From: Fibrobacterota bacterium
GTDB lineage: Bacteria; Fibrobacterota; Fibrobacteria; UBA5070
Assembly (NCBI GenBank): GCA_029557215.1
Contig: JAKPQQ010000222.1
Coordinates: 82,481-122,358, forward strand
Reading direction: 5' to 3'
DNA: 39,878 bases
Shown: in pieces, positions 1-7,346 of the stretch
Position numbering within the stretch: position 1 is the stretch's first letter
Layout: each line of letters starts with the position of its first letter
Program-made: the position numbers and the translations under genes
The notes under the pieces: generated by a model
The model's database searches: none
What the model was told of the DNA's origin: nothing
What the model saw: the letters and a program-made list of their open reading frames with translations, nothing else

Positions 1-2
1 CC

Positions 3-350
3 TGTCGCATCCTCGTCGAGAGCACCGGAACCTCCAGGCTTCTTCGCCTGGAAGGCTCGGATTTCCTCCCGGCCCAGCAAGCGGAATTCCGCGCCATCTT
101 CCGGGAACTCCTGCAGACCCCCAGCGGCGTTCCCGTGCTCATCGACACCACGATGCTCGGACTGGTGGGCTCGTGCTGCCTTTCTTCCGTGATCGAGCTG
201 GCCATGCTCTGCCACAAGCAGGGCGTGCCGGTCGGCATCATCGAGACGCGATCGAGCACCCTGGATGTCTTCGACGTGGTGAGCATCCACTCCATCGTTC
301 CCGTGTTTCTCACTGCCGACGAAGCCGTCGGCGCCCTGAAAAACGGCTGA
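3..350 (+). CDS. STAS-domain protein (anti-sigma-factor antagonist type), 5' partial
   Basis: The reading frame is open from the left edge of the window, so the start lies outside. The visible 115 residues have the STAS pattern: a strand ending in 'VLIDTTMLGLVGSCCLSSVI', where a hydrophobic strand and an acidic residue lead into a helix, then 'LAMLCHKQGVPVGIIET' and the closing strand/helix 'VVSIHSIVPVFLTADEAVGAL'. STAS proteins of this size usually switch anti-sigma factors or act in partner-switching signalling. The Ser/Cys-rich loop sits where the phosphorylatable serine of SpoIIAA-like proteins lies, but I cannot assign the exact residue. No partner kinase is visible. It ends about 50 bases before the rplS promoter. 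The fold call is fairly firm; the role is inference. Confidence 0.7.
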   Translation, partial: CRILVESTGTSRLLRLEGSDFLPAQQAEFRAIFRELLQTPSGVPVLIDTTMLGLVGSCCLSSVIELAMLCHKQGVPVGIIETRSSTLDVFDVVSIHSIVPVFLTADEAVGALKNG

Positions 351-397
351 TTCCCGGCTTTTTTCGCGCAGCGGATCAATTTCCTCGATCCGGGGGC

Positions 398-425
398 TTG
401 GTTCTTGCGCTCAAGTATGTATAAT
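398..425 (+). promoter_or_regulatory. sigma-70-type promoter of rplS
   Basis: A -35 box TTGGTT (398-403), a 16-base spacer and a perfect -10 box TATAAT (420-425) lie 31 bases before the rplS start codon. The ribosome binding site GGAGAG is at 445-450. This is the clearest promoter in the window. Confidence 0.75.
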
Positions 426-455
426 TCACCGCCTTACGAATTTCGGAGAGACTAA

Positions 456-833
456 ATGTCCATCAACCTCCAGACCATCCAATTTCAGAACCTTCGCACC
501 GATCTGCCCAATTTCCGGGCCGGTGACACGGTTCGCGTCAACTACAAGATCGTCGAAGGCGACAAGGAACGCATCCAGCCGTTCCAAGGCGTCGTGATCC
601 AAGTTCGCGGCGAAGGCATCTCGACCATGTTCACCGTCCGCAAGCTCAGCGGCACCGTGGCGGTCGAGCGCATCTTCCCGATGCACTCGCCCCGCATCGC
701 CTCCCTCGAGGTTCTGCGCGAAGGTCTCGTCCGCCGTGCGCGCATCTTCTACATGCGCGAGCTCACCGGCAAGGCTTCCCGCATCAAGGATCGTTCCTCC
801 AAGGACACCCGCAAGACCGTCAAGAAGGCCTGA
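456..833 (+). CDS. rplS: 50S ribosomal protein L19
   Basis: A 125-residue protein with the typical L19 features: the N-terminal '[18 protein letters not shown]' stretch, the basic core '[16 protein letters not shown]', '[20 protein letters not shown]' and '[20 protein letters not shown]' near the C-terminus. L19 sits at the 30S-50S interface of the ribosome. Family length is about 115-125 residues, so the protein is complete. The start is fixed by the GGAGAG ribosome binding site 5 bases upstream. In many bacteria rplS closes an rpsP-rimM-trmD-rplS operon. Here it has its own promoter directly upstream and a terminator directly downstream, and appears to be a single-gene transcript. Confidence 0.97.
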   Translation: MSINLQTIQFQNLRTDLPNFRAGDTVRVNYKIVEGDKERIQPFQGVVIQVRGEGISTMFTVRKLSGTVAVERIFPMHSPRIASLEVLREGLVRRARIFYMRELTGKASRIKDRSSKDTRKTVKKA

Positions 834-875
834 TTTCCGGTCCAACCGGTTTCCATCGCTGGGCCACCCAATGAG

Positions 876-902
876 GGGAGATCTTCGGATCTCCCTTTTT
901 CC
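876..902 (+). terminator. rho-independent terminator of rplS
   Basis: A perfect 8-bp stem (876-883 with 888-895) is closed by a cUUCGg tetraloop (884-887), one of the most stable RNA loops, and is followed at once by five T residues (896-900). It lies 43 bases after the rplS stop codon. The rest of the 834-1123 gap shows nothing else that I can support. Confidence 0.85.
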
Positions 903-1123
903 GTTGGTGCCGATCCGCGACGGGGCCACCCACGAATCCGGGCGCGATCGCGCGACCTCGTCGCCGCCCATCGCGTTCGCGATCCGTTTGTCGATTTCCG
1001 TCCAACCCTCCTCGTCGACGGAAATCCGTCCAGGCGAGATCGCCGCCCCACCTGCACGCGCCCGGGAATCATGCCGCCACGGTGGCCGCCCGTTGACGGA
1101 TTCCTTCCCGCTGGGCCGGTGTC

Positions 1124-2020
1124 ATGGCTACCTTTCGACCGATGCCCGTAAATCATCCATTCGACTGGGAATATCTGCAGTGGCACCTCGATCCGGTGGC
1201 GGTCCAGCTCGGTCCGATCGCCGTGCGGTGGTACGGTCTCATGTACGCCGTCGCCTTTGGACTCGCCTACTGGCTGGTCATGCGCCGGCTCAAGCACGAA
1301 ACCTGGGAGATCAGTCGCGACCACATCGATCGCGTCCTCACCTGGCTGGTGGTGGGCGTGCTCGTGGGTGGTCGGCTGGGGTACGTGTTCTTCTACGGAT
1401 GGGGCCACTTCAGCAAGCATCCGCTGGAGATCATCTTCCCCTTCGCGCCCGATCCCGAAGGCAACTGGCGGTTCACCGGCATTTCCGGCATGAGCTACCA
1501 CGGCGGCCTGATCGGATTCGCCGTGGCGCACATCTGGTTCTGCCTGCGGGAACGGCTGTCGCCCATGCGACTCGGCGACCTCATCGTTCCAGCCATCCCC
1601 ATCGGGTACATGTTCGGGCGTATCGGGAACTTCCTCAACGGCGAGCTCTGGGGCCGCGTCACCGACGTCGCCTGGGCGCTGCGCTTTCCCGCCGACCCGG
1701 CGGGCGATCCGCTGCGAGGGATCCCGCCGCCGCTGCGCCATCCCAGCCAGCTCTACGAAGCGTTCGGCGAAGGCTTGTTGCTCTGGGCGATCCTTTGGAG
1801 CCTCAAGAACCGCAGGTTCTTCAAAGGACGCATGTTCGCCTTCTACGTGTTCGGTTACGGTCTCATCCGGTTCGTGGTGGAATACACCCGCGAGCCGGAC
1901 GCCCAACTCGGGTTCGTTCTGGGTTCCCTTTCGATGGGGCAAGTGCTATGCTCTGTCATGATCATGAGCGGAATCGTCCTGATGTTCTTCCCTGCCCGGG
2001 AGGTGCCCGTCCGGGCCTGA
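1124..2020 (+). CDS. lgt: prolipoprotein diacylglyceryl transferase
   Basis: 298 residues with several membrane segments (for example about 36-55 and 72-91). Lgt moves a diacylglyceryl group from phosphatidylglycerol to the lipobox cysteine of prelipoproteins in the inner membrane, the first step of lipoprotein maturation. The catalytic HGG motif is seen in 'SYHGGLIGF' (His126). The family signature is in 'GRIGNFLNGELWGR' (165-178), and 'HPSQLYEA' follows. The length is normal for the family. An alternative start lies six codons downstream, and neither has a strong ribosome binding site. It is the first gene of a packed run: its stop is one base from the sigma factor start at 2022. Confidence 0.95.
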   Translation: MATFRPMPVNHPFDWEYLQWHLDPVAVQLGPIAVRWYGLMYAVAFGLAYWLVMRRLKHETWEISRDHIDRVLTWLVVGVLVGGRLGYVFFYGWGHFSKHPLEIIFPFAPDPEGNWRFTGISGMSYHGGLIGFAVAHIWFCLRERLSPMRLGDLIVPAIPIGYMFGRIGNFLNGELWGRVTDVAWALRFPADPAGDPLRGIPPPLRHPSQLYEAFGEGLLLWAILWSLKNRRFFKGRMFAFYVFGYGLIRFVVEYTREPDAQLGFVLGSLSMGQVLCSVMIMSGIVLMFFPAREVPVRA

Positions 2021-2021
2021 A

Positions 2022-2867
2022 ATGACCAATCTCAACGAACAGCTCTACATCCGAGACCTGCATCGCCATCCGGTGCTCACTCCGGAGGAGGAGAAGGCCT
2101 ACATCCGTCGGCTCAAGGTCGACCCGGAAGACAAGGACGCCCAGGACAAGCTCATCACGGGCAACCTGCGCTTTGTCGTTTCCGTGGCGCGACGCTACCA
2201 GAACCGAGGCCTTTCGCTGCTCGAACTGATCTCCGAAGGCAACATCGGACTGTTCAAGGCGGCCCAGCGGTTCGACGAGACCAAGGAAGTCAAGTTCATC
2301 TCCTACGCGGTCTGGTGGATCCGCCAAGGCATCCAGAAAGCCTTGTTCGACCAGGTCGGCACCGTGCGCATCCCGCCCAACAAGCTGGCACTGGCGCATC
2401 GCTTCAAGCGCGCACTGGCCAAAAGCGGCGGCGACTACGCCAAGACCATCGAAAGCCCCGAGTTCAAGGACTACGCGGACGAAATCCCCGAACTCCTGGA
2501 AAAGATGGAAGAGATCTCGCTGAACTCGCCGATCGGCGGCTCCGACGACGGCGAGAACGCCACCACGTTGCTGGACATGCTGGGCACCGACGGCGAGCAG
2601 GAAATCGAATCGGAGATGGCCGAGCTCAAGAAGATGCTCGACAAGGTGCTGGACGGCCTGTTGACCGAGCGCGAAGCCAAGGTCCTGCGCATGTACTACG
2701 GGATCAACTACAGCAAGGAATTCACCTTCGACGAGATCGGGCGCGAACTGCGCCTGACCCGCGAACGGGTGCGCCAGATCAAGAACAAGAGCTTGAACAA
2801 GCTCCTCAAGAACAAGAACTCGAGCGAAATCCTCTTCCCGTTCCTTTCCGGAGGGCCCCAGGACTGA
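2022..2867 (+). CDS. RNA polymerase sigma factor, RpoD/SigA type without region 1.1
   Basis: 281 residues. Region 1.2 starts at the N-terminus ('LHRHPVLTPEEEKAYIRRL'). Region 2 follows (about 44-108) with the core-binding and -10-recognition segment 'GNIGLFKAAQRFDETKEVKF', then 'SYAVWWIRQGIQKAL'. Region 3 runs to about residue 185. Region 4 (about 205-270) has the helix-turn-helix 'RLTRERVRQIKNKSLNKLL' for -35 binding. The long region 1.1 and non-conserved insert of E. coli RpoD are absent, as in compact group 1/2 sigma factors. It could be the housekeeping factor of this organism or a group 2 paralogue; the sequence alone cannot decide. It follows lgt with a single-base gap, and the next gene appears to overlap its stop codon. 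Confidence 0.9.
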   Translation: MTNLNEQLYIRDLHRHPVLTPEEEKAYIRRLKVDPEDKDAQDKLITGNLRFVVSVARRYQNRGLSLLELISEGNIGLFKAAQRFDETKEVKFISYAVWWIRQGIQKALFDQVGTVRIPPNKLALAHRFKRALAKSGGDYAKTIESPEFKDYADEIPELLEKMEEISLNSPIGGSDDGENATTLLDMLGTDGEQEIESEMAELKKMLDKVLDGLLTEREAKVLRMYYGINYSKEFTFDEIGRELRLTRERVRQIKNKSLNKLLKNKNSSEILFPFLSGGPQD

Positions 2868-4540
2868 ACACGAAGAGCCCGAACACCAAGTTCTGGAAAA
2901 ACAAGAAGCTTGCGGGGTACGTCGCTGGCCTTGCCTTGCTATGCGGCGTGGTGTATTTCGCCTGGAACCGGGCGGCCGGCGGCGCGCTTCGCCCCGCGAA
3001 CGTCCCGCTGGGATTCGTGGGCGACACGCTCCTGTTCAAGGGCCGATCCGTCGAGCTTCCCGGTGATCTCGACCAGGCCAAACCCGCCGATCGAAGCCTC
3101 TTGCTGCGGGCCATCGAAACCGAACATTCCGGAGGACGCGACCGCGCCATCGAAATGGCCGAAGAAGTCGTGCGCCGCAGTCCCGATCTGCCCGAAGCCT
3201 GGTTCTACGCCGCGGCTTGGCACCAGGCCAAGCGCACCACCGCCGATTCCCTCAAGGCCGACAGCCTGATCGCCAAAGGGCTGGGCAAGGATCCCGGCCA
3301 CCCGTGGCTTCTGCTGTTGCAAGCACGCCGCCAGGCGCAGCAAGGCAACACCAAGGACGCTCGCGAAACGCTGGTCAAGGCGTTGGATTTCGCACCCACC
3401 TTCCGCCAAGCCATGGAAGAACTCGCGTCCATCGAGCTGCGCATCGGCGATCCACTGCGCGCCCAGCGCCTGGCGCAATTGGCCGTGTCGATCGCCAAAC
3501 GCCCGGACGCCCGCTACGATCTTCTCGCGGAAATCCTCTTCGCGCGCGAGCGCGACGATTCGGCTCGCGAAGCCGTCAAGATCGGATTGGAATCCAATCC
3601 TTCCGAACCCCGCTACCTCTGGATCCGCGGGCTTCTGGCCGAATCGCACGGCGACACCACGTCGGCCCGCAAGGATTACGAATCCGCCCTGGCCAAGGGA
3701 AGCCTTCCGCAAGCGGAAGAAGCCCTCCGTACGCTGGGACTCAAACCCATCCACGGCCGCAGCCGCATGGGATCGGCGTTCGGCGGACAAAACCCCATCC
3801 AGACCGGATTCGCGGTGGAGCTGCTCACGCCGCTGGTCCGCACCTACCCCCGATCGGCCCCGCTCCTGTACGCCCTGGGCCGCTCCCTGCAGGAACAAGG
3901 CTATTTGGCCCAAGCCGACGAAACCTACCACAAGGCTTTGGCGATCGATTCCACCGTTCCCGGACTGGTGGAATGGGCCCGCGAAAACCGCAAGCAGCTC
4001 GACGCCAAGGCCAAGGTGTTCGCCGCCGCGCGGCTGGATACTTCCGGGAACAGGATCTCGGAGGACACACGCTGGTACGATCTGGGCCACTACCGGTTCG
4101 CCTGGAGCGTGTCGCGCGACCAGTTCATCGCGCAATTTCCGGCAGGGCGGTTCGAGAAATCCACCCCCAACACCTTGCAGGAGCGGCGTTCCATGTGGGG
4201 GATCGAACACGTCCACACCGCAAGGTTCGACACATCCGGCCTCTGGAGCGTGCACGTGGTGCTGCTGGACGCGGGCAAGTCGAACGTTGACCTCCTGGAA
4301 GAAGGCATCCGGCTCAACGCCTTGCAAGCCGGGTCGGGCACCTTCAACGAAGCCAAATTCTGCCAAGGCTGGGGCCAGATCGAATCCGTCTGGTGGGAAA
4401 CCGCCGACACCTACGAGTTCATGGCTCTGCGCCCCGCCAAACCCCAGTTCCTCGGGCTGATCCGTTTGCGCAAGGATCGCATCCCCGATGGCGGCATCTG
4501 CTCGCTGGCTCCCCTGGCATTGGATTCCACCCTGAAATGA
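2864..4540 (+). CDS. membrane-anchored tetratricopeptide-repeat protein, probable CTG start
   Basis: About 558 residues. A short basic N-terminus (with KFWKNKK) is followed by one membrane segment 'LAGYVAGLALLCGVVYFAW', then TPR-like helical pairs through the middle, such as 'LPEAWFYAAAWHQA', 'HPWLLLLQARRQAQQGN' and 'APLLYALGRSLQEQGYLAQA'. The C-terminal 150 residues are not TPR and I do not recognise them. It should sit in the inner membrane with the TPR part in the periplasm. There is no in-frame ATG, GTG or TTG between the sigma factor region and the membrane segment. The only good start is CTG at 2864, overlapping the sigma stop as CTGA, with GGAGG at 2850-2854. It ends in an ATGA overlap with the next gene. 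The function is unknown. Confidence 0.75.
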   Translation: MNTKSPNTKFWKNKKLAGYVAGLALLCGVVYFAWNRAAGGALRPANVPLGFVGDTLLFKGRSVELPGDLDQAKPADRSLLLRAIETEHSGGRDRAIEMAEEVVRRSPDLPEAWFYAAAWHQAKRTTADSLKADSLIAKGLGKDPGHPWLLLLQARRQAQQGNTKDARETLVKALDFAPTFRQAMEELASIELRIGDPLRAQRLAQLAVSIAKRPDARYDLLAEILFARERDDSAREAVKIGLESNPSEPRYLWIRGLLAESHGDTTSARKDYESALAKGSLPQAEEALRTLGLKPIHGRSRMGSAFGGQNPIQTGFAVELLTPLVRTYPRSAPLLYALGRSLQEQGYLAQADETYHKALAIDSTVPGLVEWARENRKQLDAKAKVFAAARLDTSGNRISEDTRWYDLGHYRFAWSVSRDQFIAQFPAGRFEKSTPNTLQERRSMWGIEHVHTARFDTSGLWSVHVVLLDAGKSNVDLLEEGIRLNALQAGSGTFNEAKFCQGWGQIESVWWETADTYEFMALRPAKPQFLGLIRLRKDRIPDGGICSLAPLALDSTLK

Positions 4541-5580
4541 GCTCCACGCGCTACCAAGGTGTCGATGCGACGCGCGGGTTGGCCATGGTCCTCATGACCT
4601 CCACCCACGCCTTGCGCGCATTGGCCCCGGAACGCTCCCCCGAATTCGGACAGTGGCTGATGCGGATCGAACCGATCATCCCCACCCTGTTCTTCATGGT
4701 GGCCGGCTGGGGATTGGCTCGCTCCCGCCACAGATCCCAAAACGCCCCCGGCTGGACCTTGCGCCACGCCAAGCGCGCGACAGTGCTCTGGTTGCTTTCC
4801 GTGGTGCTGTTCTTCGCCTATTCCGGTCCGCAGTGGCCGGAAATCGCCACCTCCACCGGGGTCCTGCAGTGCCTGGCCATCTCCATCCTGGTGGGGCTTT
4901 GCCTGAACGACGCCTGGAAGTCCGCTGCGGGAGCCATCGTTTCCGGAGCGGCCTTCGTCTGGATGGACGCCCATCAAATCCGGATCGACGGGATCAACAA
5001 CGGAAGCTTCCCGCTGTTCCCCTTCCTGCCCATCTTCCTGGCCGCCCAGGCGATCGAGCGGCCGATGCGCCAACGCTCCTGGCTCCAACCGGCGATCGCC
5101 ACCGCCGGCGGAGCGCTCGTGCTCGTGCTGTCGGCAAAAATCGGATTCCGCAATCTTTGGGGTGATTGGGGCATGACGAACACCTTCCAGGAATTCGTCC
5201 GGACTCCGGGCAGCGGATACAACGGATTCGCGCTCGCCAAAGACCTGATCGCCGGCGTCCCCGCCCAAACCTACCAGGTCTCGTTCTGGTCCACCCTGCC
5301 GCGCCTGGTCCCCGTGGTGGTCGCCCTGAGCGGTCTGGCCGCTCTGTTCCTGTGCGCCGTCGCCGATCGATTCCCCAACCGTCTGCGCCCGTTGTCGCTT
5401 TTGGGACGCCACGCGCTCCCCTACTATTTCGGGCATCTGGCCCTGCTCGCCATCCTCAGCCAGACTCTTCCCCCCTCGATCCGAAGTCTTTCCTGGAGCT
5501 GGCTGTTCGCCACCCTGGGCGTCATCGGACTGGGGATCGCCTGGAGCCTGTGGCGCGAATCCCGTGGAGCACGAACATGA
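4537..5580 (+). CDS. multi-pass membrane acyltransferase-like protein (DUF1624/HGSNAT-like)
   Basis: 347 residues with about ten hydrophobic segments. The N-terminus 'RYQGVDATRGLAMVLMTSTH' matches the opening of the membrane acyltransferase families (R-x-x-G-x-D-x-x-R-G, then a first helix ending in His). 'IIPTLFFMVAGWGLARSR' follows, and the C-terminus has 'RHALPYYFGHLALLAIL'. In these families the conserved Arg/His residues take part in moving an acetyl or acyl group onto sugars or other envelope molecules at the inner membrane. The substrate cannot be inferred. The start ATG overlaps the previous stop (ATGA), and the same arrangement links it to the next gene, so the three genes are probably translated in a coupled way. 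Confidence 0.6.
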   Translation: MSSTRYQGVDATRGLAMVLMTSTHALRALAPERSPEFGQWLMRIEPIIPTLFFMVAGWGLARSRHRSQNAPGWTLRHAKRATVLWLLSVVLFFAYSGPQWPEIATSTGVLQCLAISILVGLCLNDAWKSAAGAIVSGAAFVWMDAHQIRIDGINNGSFPLFPFLPIFLAAQAIERPMRQRSWLQPAIATAGGALVLVLSAKIGFRNLWGDWGMTNTFQEFVRTPGSGYNGFALAKDLIAGVPAQTYQVSFWSTLPRLVPVVVALSGLAALFLCAVADRFPNRLRPLSLLGRHALPYYFGHLALLAILSQTLPPSIRSLSWSWLFATLGVIGLGIAWSLWRESRGART

Positions 5581-6242
5581 GCCAATCCTACCGACTGCAG
5601 GACGACCTGACCCAGGAACAGCTGGACGCCTGGCTGGCCCTTCCCGAAATCGCCGTCGACACCGAACTCCACGGATTGCGCCTGGTCCGCGACCAGGTCC
5701 TGCTGGTGCAGGTCGGCGACCACCTGGGCAACGTCGCCCTGGTGCGCACCGCCGGCCGCAGCGACTGTCCTCCGCGCCTCAAGACGCTGCTGGAATCCCC
5801 CAAAGTGCTCAAGCTGTTCCACTTCGCGATCTCCGACCTCGCGTTCCTGCGCGCGAGCCTGGGCGTGAAGGTCGCGCCGTTCTTCTGCACCCGCACCGCC
5901 AGCCGCCTGGTCCGCACCTACACGCAGTCGCACGGCCTCAAGGACCTGGTCCGAGAATTCCTGGGCGTGGAGCTCGACAAGCAGCAGCAGCAGACCGACT
6001 GGTCGCGCGCCGACCTTTCTTCCGAACAGCTCAAGTACGCGGCCAACGACGTGATCCACCTGGTCGCGCTCTACCGCCACCTGATGAAGATGATCGAATC
6101 GCGCCCCACGCTTCCGGGCGGATTCAGCGCCCGCGAGATCGCCGATCGCGCGATGCAGGCGCTGGAAATCCACGTCGAGCTGATCCTCGCCGGTTACGGC
6201 GCGGGCGACGGCTGGCGCGTAGATCTGTTCGAGCACGTCTGA
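5577..6242 (+). CDS. RNase D-like 3'-5' exonuclease without HRDC domain
   Basis: 221 residues of DEDD-type exonuclease fold. Exo I is 'AVDTELHGL' (Asp28, Glu30), Exo II 'LFHFAISDLAFL' (Asp87) and Exo III 'YAANDVIHL' (Tyr154, Asp158), the DEDDy set. RNase D trims the 3' ends of tRNA and other small RNAs. E. coli RNase D is about 375 residues with two C-terminal HRDC domains. This protein stops soon after the nuclease domain, as in many shorter ribonuclease D family proteins. Gln139-141 ('KQQQQTDWSRADL') is the usual family stretch before Exo III. The ATG overlaps the preceding stop. It is the last gene of the lgt run; the 142 bases after it carry only a short hairpin (6268-6283) without a T tract. 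Confidence 0.85.
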   Translation: MSQSYRLQDDLTQEQLDAWLALPEIAVDTELHGLRLVRDQVLLVQVGDHLGNVALVRTAGRSDCPPRLKTLLESPKVLKLFHFAISDLAFLRASLGVKVAPFFCTRTASRLVRTYTQSHGLKDLVREFLGVELDKQQQQTDWSRADLSSEQLKYAANDVIHLVALYRHLMKMIESRPTLPGGFSAREIADRAMQALEIHVELILAGYGAGDGWRVDLFEHV

Positions 6243-6384
6243 GCGCTTGGAATGGGGGAGTAGGCTGGATCGACTCTTCGATCGGCGAGGCTCTATCAGC
6301 TTGTTGCAGGTTGAATTGTCGCTCAGCCTCGTTCCCATACCGGAGCGATCACCAAGGGTCCACCACCTCCGAAAGGTTTGAACC

Positions 6385-7122
6385 TTGAACATCGACTTGT
6401 CGGCTCCAAAGCGCATTGTCCAAGCAGCTCGCGCTCAGGTTCCTCCAGCACTGATCCACGCGGGCGGGAGAGCCTTGTACTCACCCGTCGACTCCCTCAC
6501 GGATGGGTCGGGCTTCTATTTCCTGGGAGCGAACCCCCGCGAAGCGCCAGACCAGAGCCATCTGCACTCGGTCATGACCGTGGATCAGGATCTCCAGAGA
6601 ATCGAAAAGGGAGAATCCATCGAGCACGCCTACCTCGATGAAACCTGGAAGCATTACCCGCCGGGCAAAGCCAAGCTCCAAGTCCACGGCCAGCAGCTAT
6701 TCGCGATCTTGGCTGGCGGCTCCATCGAGGCTGGGATCGAGCTGCTCCGCAGGACGCCGACCAGCAATTTCATCTTGCGAAGATCCGTCGATCAGAAATC
6801 CCTCGAGATCCAGACCGGACAGACGTTGGCGCAGCTCGCGAAGGCATATTGGCCATTCCACCAGCAGGTGATCCACGAAACGAAGTGTCGGGCGTTGATC
6901 ACCCATGCCGTCGAAGTCGCCCGGGTGCTCGCGAAGGCGATGAACTGGGGTGAACCGGAGATCCGGCCATCCGGATGGGGAGGAACGCTTTGCAACTGCT
7001 ACATCTGGCGCATTCCCCGTGGCCCCGTGTTGATCGCCCTGCCAAACCTGTCGCGGTACAGTCCGGACGGAATCCGGCAGGAAGCGCTTTCGAAAATCTT
7101 CGAGGAATTTCTTCCTCGCTGA
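6385..7122 (+). CDS. unknown protein, possible uracil-DNA-glycosylase-like fold
   Basis: 245 residues, read from a TTG start preceded by an AAAGG ribosome binding site. I do not recognise it with certainty. Several points fit the uracil-DNA-glycosylase-like superfamily: 'GFYFLGANPREAP' near residue 45 resembles its first motif (a strand ending in G-x-N-P), 'TSNFILRRS' lies in the middle, and 'VLIALPNLSRYSP' near the C-terminus sits where the last motif (P-S/N-x-x-R) lies. It has no membrane segment or signal peptide. It opens the accessory block with hsdM 225 bases downstream on the same strand, so a defence or repair role is possible, but that rests on position only. Confidence 0.5.
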   Translation: MNIDLSAPKRIVQAARAQVPPALIHAGGRALYSPVDSLTDGSGFYFLGANPREAPDQSHLHSVMTVDQDLQRIEKGESIEHAYLDETWKHYPPGKAKLQVHGQQLFAILAGGSIEAGIELLRRTPTSNFILRRSVDQKSLEIQTGQTLAQLAKAYWPFHQQVIHETKCRALITHAVEVARVLAKAMNWGEPEIRPSGWGGTLCNCYIWRIPRGPVLIALPNLSRYSPDGIRQEALSKIFEEFLPR

Positions 7123-7346
7123 CCTGGTGCGCTGACTCGAGGCGGATCGGCCACAGCCTCGAACTCGTGGCCATCCACTCCATTGTTCCGGCGCAAGCCA
7201 CCCCCGCTTCCTGGAGCTAATTTCCTCACTCCGGAGCCTCTTCTCGCCCTTTCCGCGGCACGAATCCTCCCACACCCCCGGGTGACAGCCACCCGAGACC
7301 AAGTCCGCCGGCCAGTCATCCCGGCGCGCCCCAGGAGCCCATACCA

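Noticed and set aside
736-2025. A 429-codon plus-strand frame across rplS, its terminator and lgt
   Set aside because: It crosses a strong terminator and overlaps two certain genes; its translation is Arg/Pro/Ser-rich noise.
6268-6283. Hairpin after the RNase D-like gene as a terminator
   Set aside because: The 6-bp stem is short and no T tract follows, so it does not support a terminator call.
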